A stretch of 64,000 bases of DNA from Haloarchaeobius sp. FL176 (GCF_024609245.1 NZ_JANJYH010000003.1:1-64000), one strand, 5' to 3'. Shown: positions 16,545 through 25,584, counted from the first letter of the stretch. Translations and numbers: made by a program. The notes: generated by a model not told the origin, from the sequence alone.

Positions 16545-17636
16545 ATGGACGAACGCGTCAGGGAACAGGCCGAAGTGCTCGTCGAAGACTGTGCCGAGAT
16601 CGAAGCCGGTGACAACGTCACCGTCACGGGACCGCCAGAGGCGGAGGACCTCGCGGTCGCCGTCGCCGAGCTGCTCGGCGAGAAGGGTGCGCACCCGCAG
16701 ACGCGCCTCCAGTCGAGCCGCGTCGACCGCGCGTACATGCTCGCCGCCGACCCCGAGGATTTCGACACGCCCTCGCACACGCTCGCCGCGGCCGAGGAGA
16801 CGGACGCCTTCATCTCCATCCGCGGCTCCGACAACATGTTCGAGACGAGCGACGTGCCGCCCGAGAAGAACCAGGCACGGAGCCAGCACATGAAGCCAAT
16901 CCAGGAGACGGTGATGGAGTCCAACTGGGTCGTCACGCAGTACCCCGCGGCGGGCGACGCCCAGAAGGCCGAGATGAGTACGGAGGCGTACGAGGAGTTC
17001 GTCTGGGGCGCCATCAACAAGGACTGGGACGAACAGCGCGAGTTCCAGGAGCACATGGTCGAGATACTCGACCCCGCCGAGGAGGTCCGTATCGTCAGCG
17101 GGGAGACGACCGACGTGAGGATGTCCGTCGCGGGCAACTACACCATCAACGACACCACCGAGAACAACATGCCCGGCGGCGAGGTGTTCACCGCACCCGT
17201 CCCCGATTCGGTCGAGGGCGAGGTACTGTTCGACAAGCCGCTGATGGCCCAGGGACGGGAGGTGACGAACGTCTACCTCCGGTTCGAGGACGGCGAGGTC
17301 GTCGAGCACAGCGCTGAGAAGAACGAGGAGGTCCTCTCGGCGGTGCTCGATACGGACGAGGGCGCGCGCCGGCTCGGCGAACTGGGCATCGGCATGAACC
17401 GCGACATCGACCGGTTCACCTACAACATGCTGTTCGACGAGAAGATGGGCGACACCATCCACCTCGCGCTCGGCCGGGCCTACGAGAGGAACATCGGCGA
17501 GGACAACGAGGGCAACGACTCTGTCGTCCACCAAGACATGATCGTCGACATGAGCGAGGACTCGCGCATCGAGGTCGACGGCGAGGTCGTCCAGCGCGAC
17601 GGCACGTTCCGGTTCGAGGACGGGTTCGAAGGATAG
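16545..17636 (+). CDS. M29-family metallo-aminopeptidase
   Basis: The 363-residue protein matches the AmpS/aminopeptidase T (M29) family: GEVFTAPVPDSVEG, the Glu-containing RDIDRFTYNMLFDEKMGDT segment and the His-rich IHLALGRAY...VHQDMIVDM region supply the metal ligands known for the family. It would remove N-terminal residues from peptides in the cytoplasm using a dinuclear metal centre. Length is slightly under the roughly 400 of bacterial members but all conserved blocks are present. Several hairpins lie directly after the stop. Confidence 0.85.
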   Translation: MDERVREQAEVLVEDCAEIEAGDNVTVTGPPEAEDLAVAVAELLGEKGAHPQTRLQSSRVDRAYMLAADPEDFDTPSHTLAAAEETDAFISIRGSDNMFETSDVPPEKNQARSQHMKPIQETVMESNWVVTQYPAAGDAQKAEMSTEAYEEFVWGAINKDWDEQREFQEHMVEILDPAEEVRIVSGETTDVRMSVAGNYTINDTTENNMPGGEVFTAPVPDSVEGEVLFDKPLMAQGREVTNVYLRFEDGEVVEHSAEKNEEVLSAVLDTDEGARRLGELGIGMNRDIDRFTYNMLFDEKMGDTIHLALGRAYERNIGEDNEGNDSVVHQDMIVDMSEDSRIEVDGEVVQRDGTFRFEDGFEG

Positions 17637-17640
17637 CGAG

Positions 17641-17738
17641 GGGCCGAACGAAGTGAGGGCCCTCCGCCGGAACGGCGAGTGCAGCGAGCCGTGGAGGATA
17701 GGGAGATTCGGAGCGAGCGCTAGCGAGCGAGAATCTCC
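17641..17738. other. three consecutive stem-loops after the aminopeptidase gene
   Basis: Stem 1: GGGCC 17641-17645 with GGCCC 17658-17662, loop GAACGAAGTGAG. Stem 2: ACGGC 17672-17676 with GCCGT 17688-17692 inside CCTCC/GGAGG (17661-17665, 17693-17697), loop GAGTGCAGCGA; stems 1 and 2 overlap by two bases, so they may alternate. Stem 3: GGAGATTC 17702-17709 with GAATCTCC 17731-17738, loop rich in GAGCGAGCG. Loops resemble those at 3044-3168 while stems differ. No T-run follows. The remaining sequence to 17920 is G/C-rich and holds no gene. Confidence 0.6.
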
Positions 17739-17920
17739 GAAACGCGAACGGGGAGCACAGCGACCCGCGAGCGGTAGCGCGGTCCGGAGCGCGCCAGCGA
17801 GCGAAATCCCCCCAACGGCAGGCAGTGTGACTTTAGGGCCGTCCGGCCGTCGTCCCGCACACAATTTTCCCTCAAGTCGTGCAAGCACTTTTACCGATAG
17901 CGGTTGCGGTATGGTGTATG

Positions 17921-19570
17921 GCAACAGACGACGAAAGGGGGACGCTCCTGTCAACGTACGAAGACCGAATCGGTGCTGCCGACACCGGCGACGAGGCGTA
18001 TGGATACTGGGTGTTCGCGGTGGGGTTCGTCGTGGGGGTCGTCGGCATCGCGCTGTTCCTGGGAAGCGAGAGCGCGACGACGATGCGGGAGGCGAGTATC
18101 GTCCTCGCGTCGGCGGGCATCGCGCTGCTGGTCGCGGGGCCGGTCATCAGGCTCCCGCTCCAGCGGACCGCGACGTACACGACGTACCTCGGGCTGGCGA
18201 TGTGTGCGGCCGCCATCGTCTGGTTCACCGTGGTCTTCCCGGTCGACTGGAGCACGACGACCGGCAACCGACCGGTCGCACTGCTGTACGCGGCGGGGCT
18301 GGCCATCATCGGTATCGGCGGGGTGTTCGTCCCGCTGTTGAGTCCAACCGAAACACGGAGAGGGGCGGCAGCGGCCGCGTCGAGCCAGCGCGTCTCCGAG
18401 CTCGAATCGGAGCTGGACTCCGTCAGGCAGGAGCGGGACGAGATCGACGAGGAACGGGAGGCACTCGCCCGAGAAGTCGAGACGGGCGCCGCAGCGAGCG
18501 AGCAGGCGAGCGCGGACGCCGAGACGAAGCAGACCGAACTGGAGGCCGAGGTCGAGGCGCTCTCGACCGAGCTCGACTCGGTACGGACGAGCAGCGCACA
18601 GTTCGAGCTGTACCCCGACAGAGGGGGCGAGTACCGCTGGCGGCTGCGACACCGGAACGGCAACATCATCGCCACCAGTGGCGAGGGGTACACCCGGAAG
18701 CACAACGCCCAGAAGGGGCTCCAGAGCGTCCGCCGGAACGCGCTCGGGGCGACCGTCGTACAGCCGCCGGCGGCCGCGACGGAGGAGCCAGAGGAGACCG
18801 GTGAGGAGTCACTCGACGACGTGCCGTTGCTCCCGGCGGTGGCCGAGACCGATCCGAGCCAGGCGACCTTCGAGCTGTTCGAGGACAGGGGCGGCGAGTG
18901 GCGCTGGCGGCTCAGACACGACAACGGTAACGTCATCGCTGACTCCGGCGAAGGGTACTCGAACCGGAGCGGTGTGAGCCGTGCCCTGCAGAGCGTCCGG
19001 GGGAACGTCGGACCGGCCGACTACCTGCGGTTCGACCCGGTGTCGTTCGAGGTGTTCCGCGACAACGCCGGGCAGTGGCGCTGGCGGCTCGTCCACAAGA
19101 ACGGCAACATCCTGGGCGACTCCGGCGAGGGTTACACCCGGCGGCGCGATGCCAAGCGGGCGGTCGACACCGTCCGGAACGGCGTCGCGGACGGCAGCCT
19201 CGCCTTCGAGACCTACGAGGACAAAGGCGGTGACTGGCGCTGGCGGCTTCGGGCCGGCAACGACGAGCTCGTCGCCGACTCCGGGGAGGGGTACTCCTCC
19301 AAGTCGAGCGTCGAGGAGGCCGTCGAGCGCATCGAGAAGTACGCACCGGAAGCCGACGCGCTGGACGTCGGCCGGGCGGCCTTCGAGGTGTACGAGGACA
19401 GGGGCGGCAAGTGGCGCTGGCGGCTTCGTCACCGGAACGCGAACATCATCGCCGACTGCGGGCAGGGCTACAGCGAGCGGACCGCCGTCTACGACGCCAT
19501 CGAGAGCGTCAAGCGCAACGCGCCCAGCGCGGAGGCCCACGAGGCGACCGACGACGACGCCGAGGAGTGA
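17921..19570 (+). CDS. membrane protein with coiled coil and five DUF1508 repeats
   Basis: The protein has 549 residues. About 1-135 hold four transmembrane segments (for example YWVFAVGFVVGVVGIALFLG). About 145-225 form a charged coiled coil (VSELESELDSVRQERDEIDE). Five copies of a roughly 48-residue unit follow, encoded near 18600-18740, 18868-19010, 19048-19190, 19202-19345 and 19379-19525. Each has the DUF1508 (YegP-like) pattern: FE-x-Y/F-x-D-x-GG-x-WRWRL, then N-x-I/L-x-x-SGEGY and a closing basic helix. Other DUF1508 proteins usually have one or two units without a membrane anchor. Function is unknown; a display or stress role is inference. Start 17921 (MATDDERG) is preferred over 17879. 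Confidence 0.8.
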   Translation, partial: ATDDERGTLLSTYEDRIGAADTGDEAYGYWVFAVGFVVGVVGIALFLGSESATTMREASIVLASAGIALLVAGPVIRLPLQRTATYTTYLGLAMCAAAIVWFTVVFPVDWSTTTGNRPVALLYAAGLAIIGIGGVFVPLLSPTETRRGAAAAASSQRVSELESELDSVRQERDEIDEEREALAREVETGAAASEQASADAETKQTELEAEVEALSTELDSVRTSSAQFELYPDRGGEYRWRLRHRNGNIIATSGEGYTRKHNAQKGLQSVRRNALGATVVQPPAAATEEPEETGEESLDDVPLLPAVAETDPSQATFELFEDRGGEWRWRLRHDNGNVIADSGEGYSNRSGVSRALQSVRGNVGPADYLRFDPVSFEVFRDNAGQWRWRLVHKNGNILGDSGEGYTRRRDAKRAVDTVRNGVADGSLAFETYEDKGGDWRWRLRAGNDELVADSGEGYSSKSSVEEAVERIEKYAPEADALDVGRAAFEVYEDRGGKWRWRLRHRNANIIADCGQGYSERTAVYDAIESVKRNAPSAEAHEATDDDAEE

Positions 19571-19571
19571 A

Positions 19572-20237
19572 TCAGCCGAGCCGGTAGCTGACCGCGATTC
19601 CCTCTCCTACGGGCAGCACGTTCGTCTCGAACTCGGGGTCCGACCGCACCGTCTCCAGGTAGTCGGCGATGCCTCGCGTGTGCTCGTTCACCTCACCGGG
19701 GTCGTCGCCCTCGACCAGCGCGAGCAGCTTCTCGAACTCGATGATGCCGGCAGTCATGGCGTTGTCGGCGACGACGACGCCGCCGGGGGCGACCTTGTCG
19801 CGGACCGCGTCGAACGCCTCCGCGTATCGGTGTTTCTGGTGGTCGATCAGCACGCAGTCGAACGGGCCGTCGTAGCGTTCGATGGCGTCGAGCGCGTCAC
19901 CGTGCTCGTAGTGAGCGATGGCGTCGAGTCCGGCGCTGGCCATGAACTCGCGGGCCATGTCCAGCTCGTCTTCGTCGAACTCGGTGAGGACGAGGTCGCC
20001 GTCGGCCGGGAGGGCCTGCCCCCACCAGTAGGCGGAGTAGCCGAAGCCGGAGCCGAACTCGAAGACACGGTCGGCGTCGACCATCCGCGCGAAGGTCCGT
20101 AGCAGCCCCCCGACCTCGGGACCGACGTGCGGGAAATCCTCTTCTTCGGCGTAGGCATCCATCTCGGCGGCGAGGTCGTCCCCCTCAGGGGCTGTCGCGC
20201 GGACGAAGCGTGCGGTCTCGTCTAACAGGAGGTCCAT
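19572..20237 (-). CDS. O-methyltransferase (class I, COMT-like)
   Basis: The 221-residue protein matches the small O-methyltransferase family: SAM motif VFEFGSGFGYSAYWWGQALP near residue 60, acidic LTEFDEDELDMA, and DCVLIDHQKHRYAEAFD with the metal/substrate Asp, then GGVVVADNAM. Bacterial and archaeal relatives methylate catechols or related small molecules with a divalent metal; the substrate is unknown. A TATA-like CGTTTAGGG lies about 25 bp before the ATG. It is tail-to-tail with the DUF1508 protein, with one base between the stops. Confidence 0.85.
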   Translation of the reverse strand: MDLLLDETARFVRATAPEGDDLAAEMDAYAEEEDFPHVGPEVGGLLRTFARMVDADRVFEFGSGFGYSAYWWGQALPADGDLVLTEFDEDELDMAREFMASAGLDAIAHYEHGDALDAIERYDGPFDCVLIDHQKHRYAEAFDAVRDKVAPGGVVVADNAMTAGIIEFEKLLALVEGDDPGEVNEHTRGIADYLETVRSDPEFETNVLPVGEGIAVSYRLG

Positions 20238-20440
20238 GCTGCGAGATACGGGCGTCGCTCCCTAAACGTTCCTCTGGAGGTCCAAAATGTCAGAGTTGTA
20301 CTGCCACCGGTGAAAATTGCTAACCCGATCTATCCGTAGATTCGAGACGAGACAAAAAGTTGCTGGCCGCAGTACGTAGCTCTCCTGTGAAATCGGTTCA
20401 CGCACGCCACCAACATACAACGGGTGTGGGAACGATACCA

Positions 20441-20453
20441 ATAAATATAAAAT
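20441..20453 (+). promoter_or_regulatory. strong AT-rich TATA element of the transducer gene
   Basis: ATAAATATAAAAT lies in a locally AT-rich promoter. Normal spacing would start the transcript near 20470-20475, that is at the ATG of 20473 (out of frame) and about 20 bases before the real start at 20495. Confidence 0.6.
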
Positions 20454-20474
20454 TTCAGAAAGTTATACGTGAAT

Positions 20475-20493
20475 GACTACTCTGTCAGTAGTC
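20475..20493 (+). promoter_or_regulatory. hairpin immediately before the transducer start codon
   Basis: GACTAC 20475-20480, loop TCTGTCA, GTAGTC 20488-20493, ending one base before ATG 20495. It would occupy the whole predicted 5' leader and could limit ribosome access, or serve as a DNA operator just downstream of the transcription start. Confidence 0.45.
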
Positions 20494-20494
20494 G

Positions 20495-22795
20495 ATGGGC
20501 TCACTCACACGCGCGTTACTCCCGAAGCGGCTCCGCGCCAGCTACGGCGCGAAGTTCCTGACGGCACTGATTCTGGTGACCGTCGTCGCCGGGTCTCTGG
20601 GGGCCTACGTCTACCTCAACGCCGGCGAAGAACTGACCGAGGAGACGGAGGAGGAGCTGACGACCACGGCGTCGCTGCAGGCGTCACAGCTCGACGACTG
20701 GACCGGTTCGACGAGCGCGAAGACCCGTTCGCTCGGGACGACGGTCTCGACCATCAGTGGCCGTGACGACTCGTACGGACGCATCCAGTCGCTGCTGGCC
20801 GGGACCGTCGACCGGAACGAACACGTCGTCGGTGCCTACTACGTCGACGAGGAGACCGGCGAGCTACGGCTCCAGTACGGCGACCGCTCGGTCGTCGAGG
20901 AGTCGGACCGCCTCCGACCCGACGTGACCGACCGCGTGGCCGACCTGACCGACGGTGAGACCGGGACCGTGACGCTGTCTGACACCTTCCCGGCGGGCGA
21001 GTCTGGCTCGCCAATGGTCATGTTCGTGACCGAGACGCAGAGCTCCGACACCGGTGCCGTCGTCGTTCTCGCGAGCCTCCAGTCCCTCTCGGGCGACGTG
21101 CTCCGGAGTCCGGACGGCGGCCGGACCGTCGTGACGGACGACGCGGGCCGGGTCGTGATGGCGAGCGACGGTGCAGGGCTCATGGCGACCGACTCGCTCG
21201 CCTCGGGCGACGGTGAGGGGTTCGTCCCCAACACCGAGAGCGAGAACGGCTCGGTCGCCGTCGCGTCCGTCGCTGCACCCTCCCACGGGTGGACAGTCTC
21301 GACCCGGGTACCGACGAGCGAGGCGTACGCGCTCCAGCACTCCATCTCGAACCAGATGCTCGCGATGGTCGGACTGGTGTTCGCGAGTCTGGCCCTGCTC
21401 GGGCTTACGCTGGGCCGGAACACCGTCCGTTCGGTGCGCGACCTCTCCGCCTCCGCCGCGGAACTGGAGGCCGGCAACCTCGACGCCGACATGCCGACCG
21501 ACCGCGCCGACGAGATCGGCGATCTCGGCCGGGCGTTCGACGAGATGCGGTCGTCGCTACAGGCCCGCATCGACGAGGTCGAGTCGGCTCGCCAGGAAGC
21601 ACAGACGGCACGGGAGCGGGCACAGGGCCTCTCGGACCACCTCGAACGGAAGGCGGACCAGTACCAGACGACGATGGCGACGGTCGCCGACGGCGACCTG
21701 ACCCGGCGGCTCGACCCGGAAAGCAACAGCGAGGCAATGGCTGCCGTCGCCGAGTCCTGCAACGAGATGCTCGACGAGATAGAGGCGACCGTCGCGGAGA
21801 CGAAGGCGTTTGCCGCGGCGGTCGACGACGCGAGCGAGGCGGCCGCGGAGTCCGCGACCGAGGTGCAGAACGCCAGCGAGCAGGTGACCGAGTCCGTACA
21901 GGAAATCTCGGTCGGCGCCGACCGGCAGCACGACAGCCTGCAGTCAGTGAGCCAGGAGATGGAGAGCCTCTCCACCTCGACCGAGGAGATCGCGGCGACG
22001 ACGAACCAGGTCGCCGACGTGGCCGAGGAGACCGCGCTCGCGAGTCGCTCGGGTCGCGCCGCCGCCAACGCGGCCGTCGAGGGGATGGCACAGATCGAGG
22101 CGGAGTCCGAGGAAGCGGTCGACGCCATCGAGGACCTCGAGGACGAGATGGCGGAGATAGACGAGCTGGTCGAGTTCATCTCCGACGTGGCGAACCAGAC
22201 GAACATGCTCGCCCTGAACGCGAACATCGAGGCCTCCCGCGGCGGTGGCGGCGACGGCGACGGCGAGGGCTTCGCGGTCGTCGCAACGCAGGTCAAGGAG
22301 CTCGCGACCGACACGAAAGACGCCGCCGAGGACGTCGAGGACCGTCTCGAACGCATCCGCGACGAGACCGACCGAACCGCCGAGGAGGTTCGTGAGACGA
22401 AAGAGCGCGTCGCCACGAACGCCCAGAGCGTCCGCGAGGCAGCCACCGCGCTCGACGAGATCGCCGAGTACGCCCAGGAGACGAACACTGGGGTACAAGA
22501 GATATCGGCGGCGACCGAGGAGCAGGCCGCCTCCACGGAGGAGGTCGTCGCCGTCGTCGAGGAGGCGACGGGCATCGCCGAGCAGACCTCGGCGGAGGCC
22601 GAGACTGTGGCCGCCGCCGCGGAGGAACAGACCGCCAATCTCACCGACGTGAGCGGACAGATCGAACGCCTCGCGAGTCGGGCCCGGAAGCTCTCCGGAA
22701 ACCTCGCGACGTTCGAGGTCGCCGCGACCGAGACGATGGCAACGTCCCGGTCCGCAGGTGGCACCGGGGACTTCGAGTTCGCCGACGACGACTGA
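20495..22795 (+). CDS. methyl-accepting chemotaxis transducer (halobacterial Htr type)
   Basis: The protein has 766 residues. TM1 spans about 21-42, an extracellular sensor domain of dCache type about 43-285 (GAYYVDEETGELRLQYGD), TM2 about 287-307, and HAMP about 308-360 with a second HAMP-like unit (TMATVADGDLTRRLDPES). A long cytoplasmic coiled coil follows, with the signalling hairpin VANQTNMLALNANIEASR near 565-582. The Gly/Asp insert GGGGDGDGEGFAVVA just after the hairpin is common in haloarchaeal transducers. The ligand is unknown. It signals to CheA/CheW, which are not in the window. Predicted methylation helices flank the hairpin. Confidence 0.93.
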   Translation: MGSLTRALLPKRLRASYGAKFLTALILVTVVAGSLGAYVYLNAGEELTEETEEELTTTASLQASQLDDWTGSTSAKTRSLGTTVSTISGRDDSYGRIQSLLAGTVDRNEHVVGAYYVDEETGELRLQYGDRSVVEESDRLRPDVTDRVADLTDGETGTVTLSDTFPAGESGSPMVMFVTETQSSDTGAVVVLASLQSLSGDVLRSPDGGRTVVTDDAGRVVMASDGAGLMATDSLASGDGEGFVPNTESENGSVAVASVAAPSHGWTVSTRVPTSEAYALQHSISNQMLAMVGLVFASLALLGLTLGRNTVRSVRDLSASAAELEAGNLDADMPTDRADEIGDLGRAFDEMRSSLQARIDEVESARQEAQTARERAQGLSDHLERKADQYQTTMATVADGDLTRRLDPESNSEAMAAVAESCNEMLDEIEATVAETKAFAAAVDDASEAAAESATEVQNASEQVTESVQEISVGADRQHDSLQSVSQEMESLSTSTEEIAATTNQVADVAEETALASRSGRAAANAAVEGMAQIEAESEEAVDAIEDLEDEMAEIDELVEFISDVANQTNMLALNANIEASRGGGGDGDGEGFAVVATQVKELATDTKDAAEDVEDRLERIRDETDRTAEEVRETKERVATNAQSVREAATALDEIAEYAQETNTGVQEISAATEEQAASTEEVVAVVEEATGIAEQTSAEAETVAAAAEEQTANLTDVSGQIERLASRARKLSGNLATFEVAATETMATSRSAGGTGDFEFADDD

Positions 22796-22804
22796 CGCCG
22801 CCGG

Positions 22805-23950
22805 CTACGCGGTCCGTATCGCCGGCCGGTCGACCGCGAACCCGTCGACTGGCAGGTCGGTCTCGCCGTCGACAGCGAGGTCCGCGAGCGCCTCCCCGAC
22901 CGCGCTGGCGAACTTGAAGCCGTGGCCCGAGAAGCCCGCCGCGACGACGACGTTCTCGCGATTCGGCAGGGTGTCGACGACGAAGTCCATGTCCGGCGAG
23001 TTGGTGAACATGCACGTCGACAGCCCCATCGTCGGGCCGTCGGCGGCGGGAAAGTGGTCCCGGAGGAGCTGCCGGAGGGCGCGCTCGTCGTCCCGGTTCG
23101 GCTCGGCGACGTCGTCGGGCTCGACCGCCTCGTGCAGGTGGTGGTACAGGCCGACCTTCACGCCGGGCCGGTCGTAGCGCGGGAAGCCGTAGTACTCGGC
23201 TCCGTCGTCGCTCTCCGTGACGAACACCGGGAACCTGTCGGTCGTGAAATCCTCGGGGCGCTCGGGCGGCTGGAACCAGCCGAGCACCTGCCGCTCCGGG
23301 ACGACCGCGCCGTTGAGGTCGGGCAGCAGGTCGGCGGTCCACGCGCCGGCCGCGAGGACGAGCGAGTCGGCCCTGTAGGTACCGCGGTCCGTCTCGACGG
23401 TGACGCCGTCCGCGTCGGCGTCCCAGTCCGCGACCGTCTCCCGGGCGTGGACGGTCCCGCCCTCGGCCATCGCCCGTTCGACGTGGGCGCTGACGGCGCG
23501 CTCGCAGTCGAGGAAGCCGCCGTCCGGCTGGTAGAGCGCGTCATAGCCCTCGGGGACGCCGTAGCCGGGGAACCGCTCGTTCAGCGCCGCGCCCGTCATC
23601 GTCTCGTGATCGAGCCCGTGGTCCTCACAGGCCAGCCGTGCGCCGTCGACGAGGTCGCCGTCGGGTGGCGCGGCACAGACCGAACCCGTGACGTGGAGCA
23701 GGTCTCGGCCCGTCTCGGCCTCCAGTGCCCGCCAGTTCTCGTAGGCACGCTCGACCAGCGGCACGTAGTCGGGGTGTTCGTGGTACGCCTTCCGGATGAT
23801 GCGCGTCGAGCCGTGCGAGGAGCCGTTGCCGTGTGGGACGTCGAACCGCTCGATGCCCAGCACGTCGACGCCGCGGCTGGCGAGGTGGGCACACGCCGCG
23901 CTGCCCATGCCGCCCACGCCGACGACGACCACGTCGTACTCGTTCGTCAT
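22805..23950 (-). CDS. FAD-dependent monomeric sarcosine/N-methyl amino acid oxidase-like protein
   Basis: The 381-residue protein matches the SolA/MSOX group: N-terminal FAD motif VVVVGVGGMGSAACAHLASRG, ERFDVPHGNGSSHGSTRIIR with the conserved STR segment, and C-terminal GFSGHGFKFA. In the family a Cys in the C-terminal third (here in GLSTCMFTNSPD) carries the covalent flavin. It oxidises secondary amino acids with O2, giving peroxide. The frame is open further upstream, but ATG 23950 (MTNEYDVVVVG) begins the Rossmann fold and has T-rich TCTTTTTCTG about 28 bp before it. The protein at 32745-33896 is a second, divergent amine oxidase. Confidence 0.87.
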   Translation of the reverse strand: MTNEYDVVVVGVGGMGSAACAHLASRGVDVLGIERFDVPHGNGSSHGSTRIIRKAYHEHPDYVPLVERAYENWRALEAETGRDLLHVTGSVCAAPPDGDLVDGARLACEDHGLDHETMTGAALNERFPGYGVPEGYDALYQPDGGFLDCERAVSAHVERAMAEGGTVHARETVADWDADADGVTVETDRGTYRADSLVLAAGAWTADLLPDLNGAVVPERQVLGWFQPPERPEDFTTDRFPVFVTESDDGAEYYGFPRYDRPGVKVGLYHHLHEAVEPDDVAEPNRDDERALRQLLRDHFPAADGPTMGLSTCMFTNSPDMDFVVDTLPNRENVVVAAGFSGHGFKFASAVGEALADLAVDGETDLPVDGFAVDRPAIRTA

Positions 23951-23988
23951 GGTTGCCCGCACGCACTCCGGCAGAAAAAGACGCCGGG

Positions 23989-24936
23989 CTACCGGAACCG
24001 CCCGGCGGGGAACGACACCCTGTCCGGGTTCGCCTGGAACCGGTCGAGTATCCCATCGTACAGCGCGTTCTTCGTCCGCTGTATCTGCCGCGGTCGGGTC
24101 AGGAAGCGCAGCCGGAGCTCGACCCACGTCTCCCGCTGGACGATGTTGACCGACGGCCTGTCCTGCACCTGGAGGTCGACCGGCGTCTCGGCCAGCTGTT
24201 CGCGGTAGGTCCCGACGCGACGCTCCATCTCGTCGCCGAGCTGCTCGTCGGCGACCTCCCGCATCACCTGCGTCGCGAAGTCGAGGTCGGTGTCGTAGGA
24301 CACCTGCATCGACACCTCGCTCCAGACGAACGGGAAGTCGTCCCGGGAGTAGTTGAACACCTCCGAGGAGAGGATGAGGCTGTTCGGCACCGTCACGGTC
24401 CGGCCCGACGGCTGGTGCGAGGAGACCAGGTCGCCCTCGACCTCCCACAGCGTCGTCACGAGGAAGTCCACGTCGATGACGTCGCCCTTCGCGTCCTCGA
24501 TGCGGACCCGGTCGCCCACCTGGTACGGTCGCATCGAGAGGATGTACACCCAGCCGAGCAGCGACGTGAGCGGCTGCTGCAGCGCCACTGTCACCCCGAA
24601 GCCGACGATACCGAGCGAGAACAGCACACCCAGCCACTGGTCGGTCAGCACGCCGGCGACGGCGACGATTGCCGCGACGACCATGACGAAGCGGACGACG
24701 TTACGCATGTCGTGCCGGCGGCGCTTGTCGTGGATCAGCCGTCCCATCCCTGCCGAGAGCAGGAGGTAGACACCGTACGTCCCGCTCGCGATGGCGAGTG
24801 CGAGCAGCCCCTTCAGCACCCACGGCTTCGCGGACTGCTGCGATTCGGGGGGGACCCACGCCGTCTCGAGGACGCTCACCGCGAGGATTGCCGCTAGCGC
24901 GACGAGGAACGCGAGGTAGCCGAGACGTCGCTTCAC
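23989..24936 (-). CDS. MscS-family mechanosensitive channel
   Basis: The protein has 315 residues. Four hydrophobic segments lie near 3-25, 42-62, 80-97 and 100-122; the last (GVLFSLGIVGFGVTVALQQP) is Gly/Ala-patterned like the pore helix TM3. The beta domain with RPYQVGDRVRIEDAKGDV and TVPNSLILSSEVFNYSR follows. The family releases ions on hypo-osmotic shock, relevant for a halophile. The gene precedes the amine oxidase on the same strand with a 38-base gap, so co-transcription is possible. Confidence 0.9.
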   Translation of the reverse strand: MKRRLGYLAFLVALAAILAVSVLETAWVPPESQQSAKPWVLKGLLALAIASGTYGVYLLLSAGMGRLIHDKRRRHDMRNVVRFVMVVAAIVAVAGVLTDQWLGVLFSLGIVGFGVTVALQQPLTSLLGWVYILSMRPYQVGDRVRIEDAKGDVIDVDFLVTTLWEVEGDLVSSHQPSGRTVTVPNSLILSSEVFNYSRDDFPFVWSEVSMQVSYDTDLDFATQVMREVADEQLGDEMERRVGTYREQLAETPVDLQVQDRPSVNIVQRETWVELRLRFLTRPRQIQRTKNALYDGILDRFQANPDRVSFPAGRFR

Positions 24937-25053
24937 ACCATCGTTGGTCGAAAGCTGTCGTCAAAACGGTTGTGTTGTCGGTGGTCGGCTCGCAGCCCTC
25001 CTCGCGTACCGAACCAGCCGGCCTTTTTGAGGGTGGCACTCCAACCCCCGAGC

Positions 25054-25542
25054 ATGCAGGAGGTACTCGACCGCGTGGAGAACCTCGTCCACCCGGAGAC
25101 CCAGGTTCGAGAGCACGGCATCGACCTGACAGTCGGCGCCATCCACGAGGTGGCCGGCCAGGGACGCATCGACTTCGGCGGCGACGAACTCGAGGAGGCG
25201 GACCTCGAGCCCCACGACCTGACCCGTCGAAACCCCGACGACGAGTACCAGTGGTGGCACCTCGACGGGGGGACGTACGTGCTCCAGTACAACGAGCTGG
25301 TGACCGGCGACGAGCACGCCCGACTGCTGCTCCAGCCACGGAACAAGCTGATGGCCCGCGGTGCCTCGCACCCGACCGTGACCGTGGGCGCACACCTGCC
25401 ACTGGTCCCCCTCACCGTCGGCGGTGCCGGTATCGAGATCAAGGAGAACGCACGCGTCTCGACGGTGGTGCCTGTCGAAGCTGGCCCGTCAGTGGGCGAC
25501 GACGAGGCGGACGACGCCGTCGACGCCGACATCGTGGAGTAG
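25054..25542 (+). CDS. dCTP deaminase/dUTPase-like protein, atypical
   Basis: The 162-residue protein has the family fold pattern (VREHGIDLTVGAIHEV; GGTYVLQYNELVTGDEHARLLLQPRNKLMARGA), aligning with the trimeric dCTP deaminase/dUTPase superfamily. The usual active-site block (G-x-x-DPGY-x-G) is replaced here by VTVGAHLPLVPLTVGGAG. The standard enzyme is encoded at 61432-62022 in this window and keeps that block. This copy may therefore bind nucleotides without classic activity, or have another reaction. Start 25054 (MQEVLDRVENLV) is chosen because the upstream open frame is Arg/Pro-rich shadow sequence. Confidence 0.72.
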   Translation: MQEVLDRVENLVHPETQVREHGIDLTVGAIHEVAGQGRIDFGGDELEEADLEPHDLTRRNPDDEYQWWHLDGGTYVLQYNELVTGDEHARLLLQPRNKLMARGASHPTVTVGAHLPLVPLTVGGAGIEIKENARVSTVVPVEAGPSVGDDEADDAVDADIVE

Positions 25543-25584
25543 GCCGGCAGCACCGAGGGCGTGCCGACCGCCCTGCCCCCGTCG

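Noticed and set aside
15075-17954. 959-codon open frame on the minus strand
   Set aside because: It is a shadow of the creatininase-family and aminopeptidase genes on the + strand. Long antisense frames are expected in G/C-rich haloarchaeal DNA, and its translation is Val/Leu/Arg/Asp-biased with no motifs.
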